Shown here piece by piece: positions 61,812-64,000 of a stretch of DNA of 64,000 nucleotides. Below the pieces are notes generated by a model. It had not been told where the DNA came from. It saw only the letters and a program-made list of their open reading frames with translations, and made no database searches. Location: assembly GCA_036771835.1 (NCBI GenBank), contig DAIPGN010000007.1, forward strand, positions 1 through 64,000, written 5' to 3'. Both the position numbers and the translations under genes were made by a program. Position 1 is the first letter of the stretch; every line of letters starts with the position of its first letter. This DNA is from UBA4877 sp002399285. GTDB lineage: Bacteria > Bacillota > Thermoanaerobacteria > Thermoanaerobacterales > UBA4877.

Positions 61812-63214
61812 AGCAGCTTATAATCGATGCTTATACGGGACAGAGAAGGATAACGCTGGCCGAAGACGGCGACATATTGGAATACAGGGTCGACCCGGCG
61901 GAAAAGCTCTATGGGAATATCTACAAGGGCAGGGTGATAAATATCGTACCCGGCCTGGAAGCTGCCTTTGTAGATATCGGCTATAAGAAAAATGCTTATC
62001 TGCCTATGAAAAAGGGACTCATGGATAATATATCCCCGGGCAATTTCGCTATCGTGCAGGTGGTGAAGGAATCCATAGGGAATAAGGGGCCAAAGCTGAC
62101 GATGGATATCACGCTCCCCGGAAAATATTTGGTGCTCATGCCGCTTTCCGATAATATAGGCATCTCCCACAGGATAGATACGGAAGAGGAGAAGAAAAGA
62201 CTAAAGGAAAAGGTCAGGCGGATAAAGCCGGAGGGCATGGGCATCATCATAAGGACCAATGCGGTCAATGCCGGGTACGAAGAATTGTGCGCGGACATGA
62301 AACAGCTGACTGATAAATGGACTCAGATACTGAGCGTATATGAGATGTTCACGGTACCTGTGCCTATTTACAAGGATATAAGCTCATTGGAAAATTCCCT
62401 GATGGATATGGTCACTTCCGACGTAGATGAGATCGTGGTGAACAGCGCGGACGACTTTGAGTATCTGCACGGCTATTTATCCGATGAAATGCCGGAGTAT
62501 CTGCCCAAACTCAAGATGAAGCCCGATCCCGATATTTTTAAAAGCTATGGCGTAGAGGACAGTATCGAAAACATATTCATGAGGAAGATAAACTTAAAGA
62601 GCGGGGGCTATATTGTCATTGACAATACCGAAGCCCTTACCGTGATAGACGTGAACAGCGGCAAATTCACTTCCATGGGAAGTCTTGAGGAGACGGTACG
62701 CGCCATTAATTTCGAGGCGTCTAAGGAGATAGCGAAGCAGATCAAGCTGAGAAATATAGGCGGGATAATAATCATCGATTTTATCGATATGGAGTTGGAA
62801 GAAAACCGCAGCGCTCTGCTGGAATACATGAAGGAACAGGTCAAAAGCGACAGGGTGAAGACCAATGTGGTCGATATGACGTCCCTCGGGCTTGTGGAGC
62901 TGACCAGAAAGAAGGGGAAGGATACGAATGAAAGCTTCTTTGTGGATCAATGCCCGTATTGCCATGGCAGGGGATGGATATTCACCGGCGAATATCTGCT
63001 GAGCAAGATCAAGCGCAAAATAATAAGGCTCGCGCAGAGATTTCCAGGCCGGGCCATCGTGGTGGAACTGAATCCGTTTACGATCGAAGAGTTTACGGAG
63101 GGCAACATGTTCCTGGTGGATCTGCAAAACGTATCGGATTCTGAAATAATCATCCGGGACAATAAGGATCTGACCCTGGACAGCTATAAGATCCATCTTG
63201 AAGACGGGGAATGA
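61808..63214 (+). CDS. rng: Ribonuclease G/E family endoribonuclease
   Basis: RNA-processing enzyme of 468 residues. It has an S1 domain (GNIYKGRVINIVPGLEAAFVDIG-type, KNAYLP), the catalytic Asp residues in VIDVNSGKF and IIIDFIDM, and the zinc-link motif CPYCHGRG. GTG at 61808 forms a GTGA overlap with the upstream stop; a GTG at 61802 is also in frame. Confidence 0.95.
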   Translation: MKQLIIDAYTGQRRITLAEDGDILEYRVDPAEKLYGNIYKGRVINIVPGLEAAFVDIGYKKNAYLPMKKGLMDNISPGNFAIVQVVKESIGNKGPKLTMDITLPGKYLVLMPLSDNIGISHRIDTEEEKKRLKEKVRRIKPEGMGIIIRTNAVNAGYEELCADMKQLTDKWTQILSVYEMFTVPVPIYKDISSLENSLMDMVTSDVDEIVVNSADDFEYLHGYLSDEMPEYLPKLKMKPDPDIFKSYGVEDSIENIFMRKINLKSGGYIVIDNTEALTVIDVNSGKFTSMGSLEETVRAINFEASKEIAKQIKLRNIGGIIIIDFIDMELEENRSALLEYMKEQVKSDRVKTNVVDMTSLGLVELTRKKGKDTNESFFVDQCPYCHGRGWIFTGEYLLSKIKRKIIRLAQRFPGRAIVVELNPFTIEEFTEGNMFLVDLQNVSDSEIIIRDNKDLTLDSYKIHLEDGE

Positions 63215-63231
63215 GCCGGTTTTCCCTGACG

Positions 63232-63260
63232 TTGACAAGGAACGGACCTTATGTTAGAAT
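63232..63260 (+). promoter_or_regulatory. Promoter of rplU-prp-rpmA
   Basis: TTGACA (63232-63237) and TAGAAT (63255-63260), 17 bp apart. The 70-base leader (63261-63336) has a short AAACC/GGTTT stem; I cannot firmly call it an L21 leader. Confidence 0.85.
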
Positions 63261-63336
63261 ACTAAAGGTAAACCGCTCGGAAAGGGTTTTAAATCGGTAC
63301 CTGTTTCCGGCGAGTCTTTGATGGGGAGGTTTTAAA

Positions 63337-63651
63337 GTGTATGCAGTGATTGAGACCGGAGGCAAGCAATACAGAGTGGCCGAAGGCGACGTTGTGAAGG
63401 TGGAAAAGCTTAATGTAGGCGAGGGCGACGACATCAACTTAGACAGGGTGCTTCTTGTCAAAAAGGACGACGAGAGCGTGACCGTCGGCACACCCGTTGT
63501 GGAGGGGGCCAGCGTGGATGCAAAAGTGCTGTCTCAGGGCAAGGCGCCTAAGGTGATCGTGTATAAATATAAGGCAAAGAAGAATGAACGCAAGAAAAGG
63601 GGACATAGGCAGCCTTATACGGAACTGCAGATAAATAAGATAAACTTTTAG
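63337..63651 (+). CDS. rplU: Large ribosomal subunit protein bL21
   Basis: Ribosomal protein of 104 residues binding 23S rRNA. Family sequence: YAVIETGGKQYRVAEGD and KKNERKKRGHRQPYTELQI. Start GTG after GGGGAGG. First gene of the rplU-prp-rpmA unit. Confidence 0.97.
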   Translation: MYAVIETGGKQYRVAEGDVVKVEKLNVGEGDDINLDRVLLVKKDDESVTVGTPVVEGASVDAKVLSQGKAPKVIVYKYKAKKNERKKRGHRQPYTELQINKINF

Positions 63652-63653
63652 AT

Positions 63654-63983
63654 ATGATAAATGTGGAAATCCTTAAAAAGGATGAACATATCGAGCGCAT
63701 AGCCGTTACGGGACATGCCTTATATGCGCCCTATGGAGAGGACATAGTCTGCTCCGGGGTGTCGGCTTTGTGCCAGGCGTGTGCGGAGTCCTTGCTCAAG
63801 CTTACCAAGGGGAAATTCGATGTCGGCGTTGACAGCGGAGATTTTTATATAGCCGTGATCGATCATGGCGCAAAAGAGAATGCCGTGAAGGTGAACGTCC
63901 TTTTGGATGGCCTGGCCATAGGGCTTAACAGTATTGAGGAGAGTTATCCTAATTATGTTAAGGTGAAGGAAAGGAGGATTTAA
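63654..63983 (+). CDS. prp: Ribosomal-processing cysteine protease Prp
   Basis: Protease of 109 residues that removes the N-terminal extension of L27 in Firmicutes. The catalytic His and Cys are in VTGHALYA and GEDIVCSGVSAL. It lies between rplU and rpmA as in Staphylococcus and Clostridia. The SD is poor; translational coupling to rplU is likely. Confidence 0.93.
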   Translation: MINVEILKKDEHIERIAVTGHALYAPYGEDIVCSGVSALCQACAESLLKLTKGKFDVGVDSGDFYIAVIDHGAKENAVKVNVLLDGLAIGLNSIEESYPNYVKVKERRI

Positions 63984-63985
63984 GA

Positions 63986-64000
63986 ATGATGGATCTTCAG
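63986..64000 (+). CDS. rpmA: Large ribosomal subunit protein bL27, 5' end only
   Basis: Only five codons (MMDLQ) lie in the window after GGAGG. The context after rplU-prp and the DLQ that usually leads into the Prp cleavage site of Firmicute L27 support the call. The rest is beyond the edge. Confidence 0.7.

Overview
The window reads as chromosomal DNA of an anaerobic, endospore-forming member of the Clostridia (Firmicutes). This rests on the Rnf complex genes in clostridial order (rnfCDGEAB), sporulation genes (yunB and an M23 peptidase in the spoIVFA position), ferredoxin-linked flavoproteins, DegS/DegU-like regulators, a c-di-AMP riboswitch plus the c-di-AMP receptor DarA, strong Shine-Dalgarno (SD) sequences with frequent TTG/GTG starts, and an L27 gene next to the Prp protease. 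The genus cannot be fixed from the sequence alone. Core genes have moderate GC, while the sugar-PTS operon at about 16-22.9 kb is clearly AT-rich.

Layout. 0-4.2 kb: a dispersed-repeat copy, a small hypothetical gene, a class A penicillin-binding protein, a rubredoxin-like protein and a TetR regulator. 4.5-7.4 kb: a two-gene flavoprotein operon (GltD-like iron-sulfur oxidoreductase plus a geranylgeranyl-reductase-family protein) divergent from the TetR gene. 7.4-9.8 kb: a BlaI/BlaR1-type sensor pair with its operator. 9.9-15.8 kb: tyrS, yunB, thpR, degS/degU-like genes and an M18 aminopeptidase. 16-22.9 kb: a mannose-family PTS operon with a fused IIC-IID protein, two tandem mannose-6-phosphate isomerases and an RpiR regulator. 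22.9-31.4 kb: accessory genes (CAP protein, DUF3343 protein, a propeller/coiled-coil protein, a Cys-rich protein, a glycosyltransferase, a PHP phosphatase, an unusual ferredoxin, a DUF4015 hydrolase, darA), a decayed pseudogene and tRNA-Leu(CAA). 31.4-42.8 kb: aroC, an L,D-transpeptidase, polA-coaE-SLT-pncB, tRNA-Leu(GAG), a c-di-AMP riboswitch with an NlpC/P60 hydrolase, typA and an unknown membrane protein. 43-48 kb: rnfCDGEAB. 48-64 kb: the conserved maf-radC-mreBCD-mrdA-minCDE-rodA-mgsA-M23-radical SAM-rng-rplU-prp-rpmA block.

How it fits together. The mre/mrd/min/rod genes, two penicillin-binding proteins, the L,D-transpeptidase, the lytic transglycosylase, NlpC/P60 and M23 proteins form a large cell-wall and shape theme. 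c-di-AMP signalling appears twice (riboswitch and DarA). Energy metabolism is ferredoxin-centred (Rnf and ferredoxin).

The observations most worth a second look are: (i) three genes (yunB, the L,D-transpeptidase and the M23 peptidase) whose SD is buried in the 3' arm of a strong hairpin; (ii) the TetR-controlled flavoprotein pair; (iii) the IIC-IID fusion and the large two-domain isomerase in the AT-rich PTS operon; (iv) a ferredoxin with a CxxDxxC motif; (v) a propeller-plus-coiled-coil protein divergent from a 13-Cys protein; (vi) a dispersed 36-bp repeat; and (vii) the altered HxH motif of the M23 protein together with the absence of spoIVFB from its usual position.
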